A stretch of DNA of 64,000 nt from Salegentibacter maritimus (lineage in GTDB: Bacteria; Bacteroidota; Bacteroidia; Flavobacteriales; Flavobacteriaceae), in the NCBI RefSeq assembly GCF_016236915.1, contig NZ_JAEHOK010000016.1, forward strand, positions 1-64,000, read 5' to 3'. This document shows, one piece after another, positions 20,337-27,561 of this stretch. Under the pieces are notes generated by a model, which was not told the DNA's origin, made no database searches, and saw nothing but the letters and a program-made list of their open reading frames with translations. Position numbers and translations under genes: made by a program. The number at the start of each line of letters is the position of its first letter. The first letter of the stretch is position 1.

Positions 20337-22013
20337 ATGTTAAACTACAAAACACTCCTTTGCTCGCTAGGCATAGCAGCAGCTTTATTCTCCTGTAAAA
20401 ATCAGGAAACGGAAAAAACAACCGAAACCAAACGCCCCAATATTGTTTTTATGATGTCTGATGATCACGCATATCAGGCCATAAGTGCATATAGCGATAA
20501 ACTAATTAACACTCCCAATATAGACAGGCTGGCACAAGAAGGTGCTCTTTTTAACAATGCCTCGGTAACCAATTCTATTTGTGCCCCTTCGCGTGCCGTA
20601 ATTTTAACCGGAAAGCACAGTCATTTAAATGGCAAAATAGATAACCTGAGTAAATTTGACACTACTAATGTTACTTTTCCACAAATCTTACAGGATGCGG
20701 GTTATCAAACCGCCATGTTCGGAAAATTACATTTTGGGAACAATCCAAAAGGCTTCGATGAGTTTAAAATTTTACCCGGCCAGGGAAGTTATTACAATCC
20801 CAGGTTTATAACCAAAGATGGTGATACGGTAATAGATGGTTATGTGACCGATATTATTACAGACCTCACCATAAATTGGTTAGAAAAAGAACGCGATAAG
20901 GAAAAACCCTTCTTGTTAATGTATCTACACAAAGCGCCACACCGTGCATGGTTACCGGCAGAAAGACATTATAAAGAATTTACTAAAAAAGAATTCCCAT
21001 TACCCGAAACGCTTTTTGATGATTACACCCGTATTCACCCAGAAGACCTGGAAGCCAGTTCTCCCGATGCAGCATCTAAAAAATACAATTTAGACCAGCC
21101 AAAAAGCCGTAAAAGTAGCGTTGCGAAAACCGCCGAAATGAATATTCTAACTCATATGGTACTTACCAACGATAACAAGTTAAAAGATTCTACAGTTAAA
21201 AAACTGGGAATAAAAGAACGCTACCTGGGAGATCCTACCAGCAGGATGACTAAAGAACAAAAAGCTGCCTGGGATAAAGTTTACGATCCTATTAACAAAG
21301 AGTTTGAAGAAAAATATCCCGAAATGGATGATGAAGACTTAATGAAATGGAAATACCAGCGTTATATGCAGGACTACCTGGGAACTATTGCTTCAGTAGA
21401 TGAAAATGTAGGACGTGTTTTAGATTATTTAGATGAAAATGATTTATCTGATAATACTATAGTTGTCTACACCTCAGACCAGGGTTTTTACCTGGGAGAG
21501 CACGGTTGGTTTGACAAACGTTTTATGTATGAAGAATCTTTTAGAACTCCCCTACTTATTAAATGGCCCAACAAAATAGAAGCAGGTATCACCGAAGAGG
21601 AAATGGTTCAAAACCTTGATTTTGCACAAACCTTTTTAGATGCAGCTGGTGTAAATGCACCAGATGAAATGCAGGGTAAAAGTTTATTACCATTGCTAAA
21701 GGGAGAAAAGGATGCCTGGGATAGAGATGCCGTTTACTATCATTATTATGAGTATCCTGCCGAGCACGCCGTTAAACGACACTATGGAATTGCTACCAAA
21801 GAATATAAGATCATGCATTTTTATCACGATGTAGACGAATGGGAACTTTACGATCGCAAAAACGATCCGCAGGAATTGCATAACGTCTTTTACGATCCTG
21901 ATTATGCTGAAGTAAGAGAGATGATGATTAAAAAATTGAAGGAAACTCGTAAAAAATATAAAGATTCAGAAGAGCTGGATAAGCAGTTTATTAAAGTTTA
22001 CGAAGATAAATAA
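20337..22013 (+). CDS. S1-family sulfatase lipoprotein, GlcNAc-6-sulfatase/mucin-desulfating type
   Basis: A 558-residue lipoprotein sulfatase (Cys20 in LFSCKN). The metal-binding MMSDDHAYQAISAY stretch is followed by the signature CAPSRAVILTGKHSH with the formylglycine Cys at residue 82. The block GKLHFGNNPKGFDEF...LPGQGSYYNP resembles sulfatases annotated as N-acetylglucosamine-6-sulfatase or mucin-desulfating enzymes (S1_11-like). That assignment comes from recalled family features, not from a search. It lies 9 bp before a GH20 hexosaminidase gene, a sensible pairing because desulfated GlcNAc is a GH20 substrate. Confidence 0.88.
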   Translation: MLNYKTLLCSLGIAAALFSCKNQETEKTTETKRPNIVFMMSDDHAYQAISAYSDKLINTPNIDRLAQEGALFNNASVTNSICAPSRAVILTGKHSHLNGKIDNLSKFDTTNVTFPQILQDAGYQTAMFGKLHFGNNPKGFDEFKILPGQGSYYNPRFITKDGDTVIDGYVTDIITDLTINWLEKERDKEKPFLLMYLHKAPHRAWLPAERHYKEFTKKEFPLPETLFDDYTRIHPEDLEASSPDAASKKYNLDQPKSRKSSVAKTAEMNILTHMVLTNDNKLKDSTVKKLGIKERYLGDPTSRMTKEQKAAWDKVYDPINKEFEEKYPEMDDEDLMKWKYQRYMQDYLGTIASVDENVGRVLDYLDENDLSDNTIVVYTSDQGFYLGEHGWFDKRFMYEESFRTPLLIKWPNKIEAGITEEEMVQNLDFAQTFLDAAGVNAPDEMQGKSLLPLLKGEKDAWDRDAVYYHYYEYPAEHAVKRHYGIATKEYKIMHFYHDVDEWELYDRKNDPQELHNVFYDPDYAEVREMMIKKLKETRKKYKDSEELDKQFIKVYEDK

Positions 22014-22022
22014 GTAAGAATC

Positions 22023-23780
22023 ATGAGAAATAATTTTAATAAAAACTCCGGATACTTAAATCCGGAGTTTCTTTTACCAAAAAGGCAAGCATCAAACTTA
22101 GGTAGAATACCAATACCAGAGAACAGTCTAAAAAAAGGCCTGGGCAGGCTGGTTATTTTGCTATTTATATTAGGGGTACCTAATTTAATGCACTCCCAAC
22201 TTATCCCTGCACCAACAAAAATGGAGCTAACTTCCGGCGCTTTTGAAGTAGATAATAATACCTCGCTTCAATTTTCTGAAAAAGACGAACTGGGGGAAAT
22301 GGGTGCTTATTTTCAAAAGCAGGTAAAACGCCTAAGTGGTTTTGAACTTCCTTTGAATAAAAGTTCAGAAAAAAATATTGCCCTGAAAATAGATAAAAGC
22401 CTCGATCTAAATGAAGAAGGCTATACCTTAAAAATTTCAGAAAATACTGTAAAAATCTCTGCTCCTACTACGGCCGGCGTATTTTATGGAGTACAAAGTG
22501 TGTTGCAATATTTCCCGGGAATACGTACCAATCAAAAAATCACGCTTCCGGCGATGGAAATAACCGATGAACCTGCGTTTACGTGGCGTGGTATGATGCT
22601 AGATGTAAGCAGGCATTTTTATTCTGTAGAAGTCATTAAAGAGGTATTAGACCTAATGGCTTTTTATAAACTAAATACGTTTCATTGGCACCTTACAGAT
22701 AATGAGGGCTGGCGATTGGAGATTAAAAAATATCCAAAATTAACCGGTATTGGCGCCTGGCGCGAAGAGATACCGGGAAGTGTTTTTTATAAGGTAGATT
22801 CTACTTATACTGAACCATTAACAGGGGAACCTTATACATATGGCGGATTCTATACCCAGGAACAAGCCAGGGAAGTAGTTGCTTATGCTGCTAAAAGAAA
22901 CATAAAGGTAATTCCTGAAATAGAAATGCCCGGGCATTCGGCAGCAGCGCTTGCTGCTTATCCCGAATTTTCATGTGCACAGCCCCAACAGGATCCTCCC
23001 GGATCTAATTTGTGGAACAAGGTAATAGATACAGATAAGATGGCCTTTAATTATTGTGCCGGGAAAGAGGCTCCATTTATGTTTTTACAGGATGTTTTAG
23101 TAGAAGTTATGGATATTTTTCCTTCAGAATATATTCACGTGGGTGGAGATGAAGTAGATAAGTCTTATTGGGAAAGATGTGCAGCCTGTCAAAAAAGAAT
23201 TAAAGAGGAAAACCTAAAAGATGAAAAAGAACTTCAAAGCTATTTTATAAAACGTATGGAGAAGTTTCTACAAGCCAATAACCGAAAACTCCTTGGTTGG
23301 GATGAAATCCTGGAAGGTGGCCTGGCCTCAAATGCCACAGTTATGAGTTGGCAGGGTGAAAAAGGCGGGATTGCGGCAGCAAAATCTGGGCACGATGTAG
23401 TGATGAGCCCCAGTGACCCGCTTTATTTTAATCGCTACCAGGCAGGCCCGGAAGGAGAACCACAAGCCGGCCCCTACTCGATTAATACCTTAGAACGCGT
23501 TTATAATTACCAACCGGTACCCGAAGCACTTACAGCCAATGAAGCAAAATATGTATTAGGCTCTCAATTTGCAATTTGGACCGAGTTTATATCCTCGGTA
23601 GAACATCTGGAATACATGTTACTACCAAGAATGGCTGCTTTTAGTGAAGCTGTTTGGAGCAAAAACAAGGACAAAAATTTTGAAGAGTTCACAGGTCGTT
23701 TAAATATGGGGCATTATACGAGATGGAAATCTAATGGAAACCGATTCCATCCTGAGTTTTTTGAAAAATCTGAATATTAA
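22023..23780 (+). CDS. GH20 beta-N-acetylhexosaminidase, exported
   Basis: An exo-hydrolase of terminal beta-GlcNAc or GalNAc using substrate-assisted catalysis. The 585-residue product has a hydrophobic export segment (about 41-59), a GH20b N-terminal domain (about 60-180) and the TIM barrel (about 190-560) with FHWHLTDNEGWR and the catalytic pair Asp376-Glu377 in HVGGDE. The unusual part is a 40-residue polar extension before the signal-like helix. Its codons include an 11-bp perfect hairpin (22043-22070), and no ATG lies between that hairpin and the hydrophobic segment. The gene starts 9 bp after the sulfatase stop, so the annotated start is the only clear ATG, although a non-ATG start further in is possible. 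Confidence 0.9.
   Translation: MRNNFNKNSGYLNPEFLLPKRQASNLGRIPIPENSLKKGLGRLVILLFILGVPNLMHSQLIPAPTKMELTSGAFEVDNNTSLQFSEKDELGEMGAYFQKQVKRLSGFELPLNKSSEKNIALKIDKSLDLNEEGYTLKISENTVKISAPTTAGVFYGVQSVLQYFPGIRTNQKITLPAMEITDEPAFTWRGMMLDVSRHFYSVEVIKEVLDLMAFYKLNTFHWHLTDNEGWRLEIKKYPKLTGIGAWREEIPGSVFYKVDSTYTEPLTGEPYTYGGFYTQEQAREVVAYAAKRNIKVIPEIEMPGHSAAALAAYPEFSCAQPQQDPPGSNLWNKVIDTDKMAFNYCAGKEAPFMFLQDVLVEVMDIFPSEYIHVGGDEVDKSYWERCAACQKRIKEENLKDEKELQSYFIKRMEKFLQANNRKLLGWDEILEGGLASNATVMSWQGEKGGIAAAKSGHDVVMSPSDPLYFNRYQAGPEGEPQAGPYSINTLERVYNYQPVPEALTANEAKYVLGSQFAIWTEFISSVEHLEYMLLPRMAAFSEAVWSKNKDKNFEEFTGRLNMGHYTRWKSNGNRFHPEFFEKSEY
22043..22070 (+). terminator. Hairpin inside the first codons of the GH20 gene
   Basis: The 11-bp perfect stem AAACTCCGGAT / ATCCGGAGTTT has a 6-base loop and is followed by CTTTTACC. 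It lies 30 bp after the sulfatase stop and within the predicted coding start of GH20. It may be an attenuator that lowers expression of the distal genes, an mRNA stabiliser, or simply coding sequence. Confidence 0.45.
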
Positions 23781-23801
23781 GAATATAACTTTTTAGCCCC
23801 T

Positions 23802-24596
23802 ATGAAACAATTGACAGTTATACTTTTAATGGTTCTTGTAGCCGGATGTGGCACAGGGAAAGTCCAGGATAAGTCTCAAAAAAGATGGGATCTAATTTGG
23901 CAGGATGAATTTGACAATGAAGGTAAACCCGATACCGCTAAATGGTCTCATTCTCCTAGAAATTCGGCAGATTGGGCGCGTTTCTGTACAGACTCAGATG
24001 CTACCCGATTTGTAAAAGACGGAAAATTACATCTACGCGGTATTATTAACACCAATAAGAATGATACGGTAAAATATAACACAGGATGTATTAGAACAGC
24101 CGATAAATTTTCTTTTAAATACGGAAAAATTGAGGTAAAGGCTAAACTAGATAAAGGTAAAGGCTCCTGGCCGGCCATTTGGATGATGCCTCAAGATCCC
24201 AAATACGGTGGTTGGCCACATAGTGGCGAAATAGATATTATGGAACACCTAAATTACGATACCATCGTCTATCAAACCTTGCATACCAATTATATAGATA
24301 TTCAAGAAAAAAAGGAGTATCCGCCATATTTCACTACCGTTCCATTTAAGGTAGATTCCTATAATGTGTATGCTGTGGAATGGTACCCTAATCGGTTAGA
24401 TTTCTTTGTTAATGGTGAAAAGACCTTTTCTTATCCAAAAATAGAGAATGCCGATTCAAAGCAATGGCCCTTCAATCAGGAGTTTTTTATTATTCTAGAT
24501 CAGGCACTTGGAGGTAACTGGGTTGGTAGCATAAAAGACGAAGACCTGCCTGTTGAAATGCTGGTAGATTGGGTGCGGGTTTATAAAGAGAAGTGA
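23802..24596 (+). CDS. Small GH16 (GH16_3-like) endo-glycanase lipoprotein
   Basis: A 264-residue lipoprotein (Cys16 in VAGCGTG) made almost only of a GH16 jelly-roll. WDLIWQDEFDNEG opens the domain. The catalytic motif GEIDIMEHLN gives nucleophile Glu143, Asp145 and acid/base Glu148, and WVRVYKEK closes it. The layout is that of laminarinase-type GH16_3; the HLN after the catalytic Glu resembles O-glycan/endo-beta-galactosidase members as recalled, which would fit the GH20 and sulfatase neighbours. Unlike the GH16 at 11060 it has no accessory domains, so it may act in the periplasm or on shorter chains. It lies 21 bp after GH20. Confidence 0.87.
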   Translation: MKQLTVILLMVLVAGCGTGKVQDKSQKRWDLIWQDEFDNEGKPDTAKWSHSPRNSADWARFCTDSDATRFVKDGKLHLRGIINTNKNDTVKYNTGCIRTADKFSFKYGKIEVKAKLDKGKGSWPAIWMMPQDPKYGGWPHSGEIDIMEHLNYDTIVYQTLHTNYIDIQEKKEYPPYFTTVPFKVDSYNVYAVEWYPNRLDFFVNGEKTFSYPKIENADSKQWPFNQEFFIILDQALGGNWVGSIKDEDLPVEMLVDWVRVYKEK

Positions 24597-24684
24597 TTCG
24601 GGATTCGTAAATTAATTAAAATGATTTAAAATCATATTTGTTATACATCGTACAACTTTCAAAATACATTATAAATTATACAAT

Positions 24685-27363
24685 ATGCAATATACATTAA
24701 AAAAAACCTTAGCTCTGTTATTTTTAGCAATTGGGTTTACAATGCAGGCCCAAAACCAGCCCGAGTTTTCTACAGCGGGATTTTATGAACTGGAAGGCTC
24801 CGGCCGCAACTCTTTTTCTATGAATCCTGCCTGGAGATTTTATAAAGGGAATTTACAGGGCGCAGAAAAGAAGAATTTTGATGATAAAAATTGGGCTGTA
24901 GTCAACCTTCCTAACGGAATTGAATACCTTCCCCAGGAAGCAAGTGGCGGTATAAATTACCAGGGCGAAGTATGGTATAGAAAACACTTTACGCCCGACC
25001 CTAAATTAAAAGGCAAAAAACTTTTTCTCCACTTTGAAGCCATTATGGGAAAATCTAAAATTTACGTAAACGGAAAACTGCTAAAAGAACATTTTGGTGG
25101 TTATTTACCGGCAATTGTAGATGTTTCTGATGCTTTAAATTGGGGAGAAGATAATATAATTGCAGTTTGGGCCGATAATAGTAACGACCCATCCTATCCC
25201 CCGGGAAAAGATCAGGAAGTACTGGATTTTGCTTATTTAGGAGGAATTTATCGTGATGTTTGGCTTATTTCACATAGCAATGTACATATTACAAATGCTA
25301 ATTATGAAAATGAAATTGCCGGTGGTGGCATTGTGGTTGCCTACCCTGAAGTTTCTGAAAAAAAAGCAGAAATAGTACTAAAAACCCATATAAGAAATGA
25401 GAGTTCAGCCGATTTCAAAGGGAAAATAATCTATAGACTTTATGATAAAGAAGGTAAATTAAAATTAAAGACCGGTAAAAAAATTAGTCTGCAATCCAAT
25501 AATGCAACCCATATTACTTCAGAAGAAAGCATTAGAAATCCGCAGCTATGGGCTCCTGAACATCCTCATCTATACAACTTAGAGGTTGAAATTAGAAACA
25601 ACAAAGGGAAAGTAGTTGATGGCTACCGCAAACGTATAGGTATTCGTAGCCTGGAGTTTAAGGGAGAAGATGGGTTTTGGTTAAACGGAAAACCGTATAA
25701 CAAACCTATTATTGGTGGTAATCGTCACCAGGATTTTGCCGTAGTGGGCAATGCTGTTCCCAACAATGTGCATTGGAAAGATGCTAAAAAGCTTAGGGAT
25801 GCGGGAATGATTCTAATTAGAAATGCACACTACCCACAGGATCCTGCCTTTATGGATGCGGCAGATGAGCTTGGCTTATTTGTTATTGTAAATATCCCTG
25901 GCTGGCAGTTTTGGAATAAAGACCCACAGTTTGAAAAATTGGTTTACCAGGATATTCGTAACATGGTAAGAAGAGACCGTAACAGAGCCAGCCTTTTTCT
26001 GTGGGAACCTATTCTCAATGAAACCTGGTACCCCGATGCTTTTGCAAAAAATGCTAAAGATATTGTAGAAACCGAATTTCCTTATCCTAACTCGCATTCA
26101 GCTTGTGATTTGGAAGCAAAGGGAAGTGAACATTTTGATATTCTCTACACTTATCCTTTTGAAATGCTGCCGGAAGAAGAAGCAGATCCATCAAAAACTT
26201 ACTTTACCCGCGAGTGGGGCGATAATGTAGATAATTGGAACTCCCATAATTCTCCCAGCAGGGTTGCCCGTGCCTGGGGTGAAAACCCTATGCTGGTACA
26301 GGCACAACATTACTCGGTTCCTCCTTATTCATACATTAGTTACGATATTTTCTATAAAACCAGTAAGCAACATATTGGTGGTGCACTTTGGCACCCATTT
26401 GATCACCAAAGAGGTTACCATCCCGATCCTTTTTACGGTGGAATAATGGATGCGTATAGGCAGCCAAAGTATTCCTACTATATGTTTGAAGCGCAAAGAA
26501 ATCCCGAAAAAACCAATCTTATTGCCGAAACCGGACCTATGGTTTATATCGCTAATGAAATGACCCCATTTTCTCCAAATGATGTAACCGTGTTCTCTAA
26601 TTGTGACGAAGTAAGATTAACCAAATTTGAAAACGGAGAAACTTTTATCCATAAAGTAGATAAAGATAGAGAAGGTATGCCCTTCCCTCCTATTGTATTT
26701 AAAGATGTTTATAATTTTATGGATATCAAAGAAAAGCACCGGGCAAGAAAAGCCAACGAAGTATTTTTAAAGGCTGAAGGCTTTATAGATGGGAAACTGG
26801 TCGCAACCGATACGGTAAGACCGGCACTGAGACCAGAAAAAATTATGCTTTGGTTAGATGATGAAAACCTGGATTTAAAAGCAAACGGGTCTGATTTTGT
26901 AACCCTGGTTGCTGCCGTAACCGATAAAGACGGAAATATAAAACGCCTAAATAATAGTATCCTGGAATTTGAAATTTCAGGAGAGGGAGAGATTCTGGGC
27001 AACCAGAACTTTATTGCAAATCCGCAGCAATTAAGATGGGGTACTGCACCGGTTTTGGTAAAAACCACTAATACTCCGGGAGAAATTACAGTAAAAGCTT
27101 CTTTAAGAATGAAAGGTTCCCAACGCCCAGTGTCAGGTGAAATCACTTTTAATAGTGTTGCTCCAAAAAAGGAAATGATATATAATCCTGAAGAGTTGGC
27201 GGCTTACAAGCTAAACAGAAATTCTACCGTAGAGCAAAGCAATAAAAGCCAGGCAGAGCTCGAAGCCCAGGTTGAAAAATTACAGCAAGAGCTAAATACC
27301 ATAAAACTTAAAGAAGTAGAGCAACAACAGGAAGATTTTGGTGGTAAAGAAGTGAATAATTAA
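24685..27363 (+). CDS. GH2-family exo-beta-glycosidase (beta-galactosidase-like) with C-terminal coiled coil
   Basis: An 892-residue exported enzyme (signal ending FTMQAQ). The sugar-binding jelly-roll (about 45-200, VWYRKHF...YVNGKLLKEHFGGY...YRDVWLI), the immunoglobulin-like domain (about 205-325) and the TIM barrel (about 330-620) appear in order. Probable acid/base is Glu446 in ILNETW; the nucleophile is probably Glu510 in TREWGDN. The usual WxxGNE is altered to WEPILNE, as in some Bacteroidota-only GH2 branches. After an Ig-like domain (about 720-830), residues 850-892 form a Gln/Glu-rich heptad coiled coil, which is uncommon in GH2 and could mediate oligomerisation. Exo-beta-galactosidase would complement GH16 and GH20 in a Gal-GlcNAc polymer. 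Confidence 0.88.
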   Translation: MQYTLKKTLALLFLAIGFTMQAQNQPEFSTAGFYELEGSGRNSFSMNPAWRFYKGNLQGAEKKNFDDKNWAVVNLPNGIEYLPQEASGGINYQGEVWYRKHFTPDPKLKGKKLFLHFEAIMGKSKIYVNGKLLKEHFGGYLPAIVDVSDALNWGEDNIIAVWADNSNDPSYPPGKDQEVLDFAYLGGIYRDVWLISHSNVHITNANYENEIAGGGIVVAYPEVSEKKAEIVLKTHIRNESSADFKGKIIYRLYDKEGKLKLKTGKKISLQSNNATHITSEESIRNPQLWAPEHPHLYNLEVEIRNNKGKVVDGYRKRIGIRSLEFKGEDGFWLNGKPYNKPIIGGNRHQDFAVVGNAVPNNVHWKDAKKLRDAGMILIRNAHYPQDPAFMDAADELGLFVIVNIPGWQFWNKDPQFEKLVYQDIRNMVRRDRNRASLFLWEPILNETWYPDAFAKNAKDIVETEFPYPNSHSACDLEAKGSEHFDILYTYPFEMLPEEEADPSKTYFTREWGDNVDNWNSHNSPSRVARAWGENPMLVQAQHYSVPPYSYISYDIFYKTSKQHIGGALWHPFDHQRGYHPDPFYGGIMDAYRQPKYSYYMFEAQRNPEKTNLIAETGPMVYIANEMTPFSPNDVTVFSNCDEVRLTKFENGETFIHKVDKDREGMPFPPIVFKDVYNFMDIKEKHRARKANEVFLKAEGFIDGKLVATDTVRPALRPEKIMLWLDDENLDLKANGSDFVTLVAAVTDKDGNIKRLNNSILEFEISGEGEILGNQNFIANPQQLRWGTAPVLVKTTNTPGEITVKASLRMKGSQRPVSGEITFNSVAPKKEMIYNPEELAAYKLNRNSTVEQSNKSQAELEAQVEKLQQELNTIKLKEVEQQQEDFGGKEVNN

Positions 27364-27460
27364 AATAACAGTTTTAAATTTACCCCTAAAAATAGTAAGC
27401 GGCCAATAATATTAGGCAGCAGCTGAAAGTATTAGCAATCTTATATAAAATTCTAAAAAA

Positions 27461-27497
27461 ATAGACCTCACAGGTGATTAAAACCTGTGAGGTCTAT
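27461..27497. terminator. Strong hairpin between GH2 and the second GH20
   Basis: A 15-bp perfect stem (27461-27475 with 27483-27497, ATAGACCTCACAGGT) encloses a 7-base loop. It is GC-rich for this DNA but is followed by TGTATC rather than a T-run. It probably ends or stabilises the main PUL A transcript. The same CCTCACAG core recurs in the terminator at 30412. Confidence 0.6.
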
Positions 27498-27561
27498 TGT
27501 ATCATAGCACTTATAAATTAAGAGAAACTTTTAAATCACCCTTAAACAATACCTATTAATT

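Noticed and set aside
26709-27146. 145-codon open frame antisense to the GH2 gene
   Set aside because: Fully covered by the GH2 coding sequence, with no promoter or recognisable protein features.
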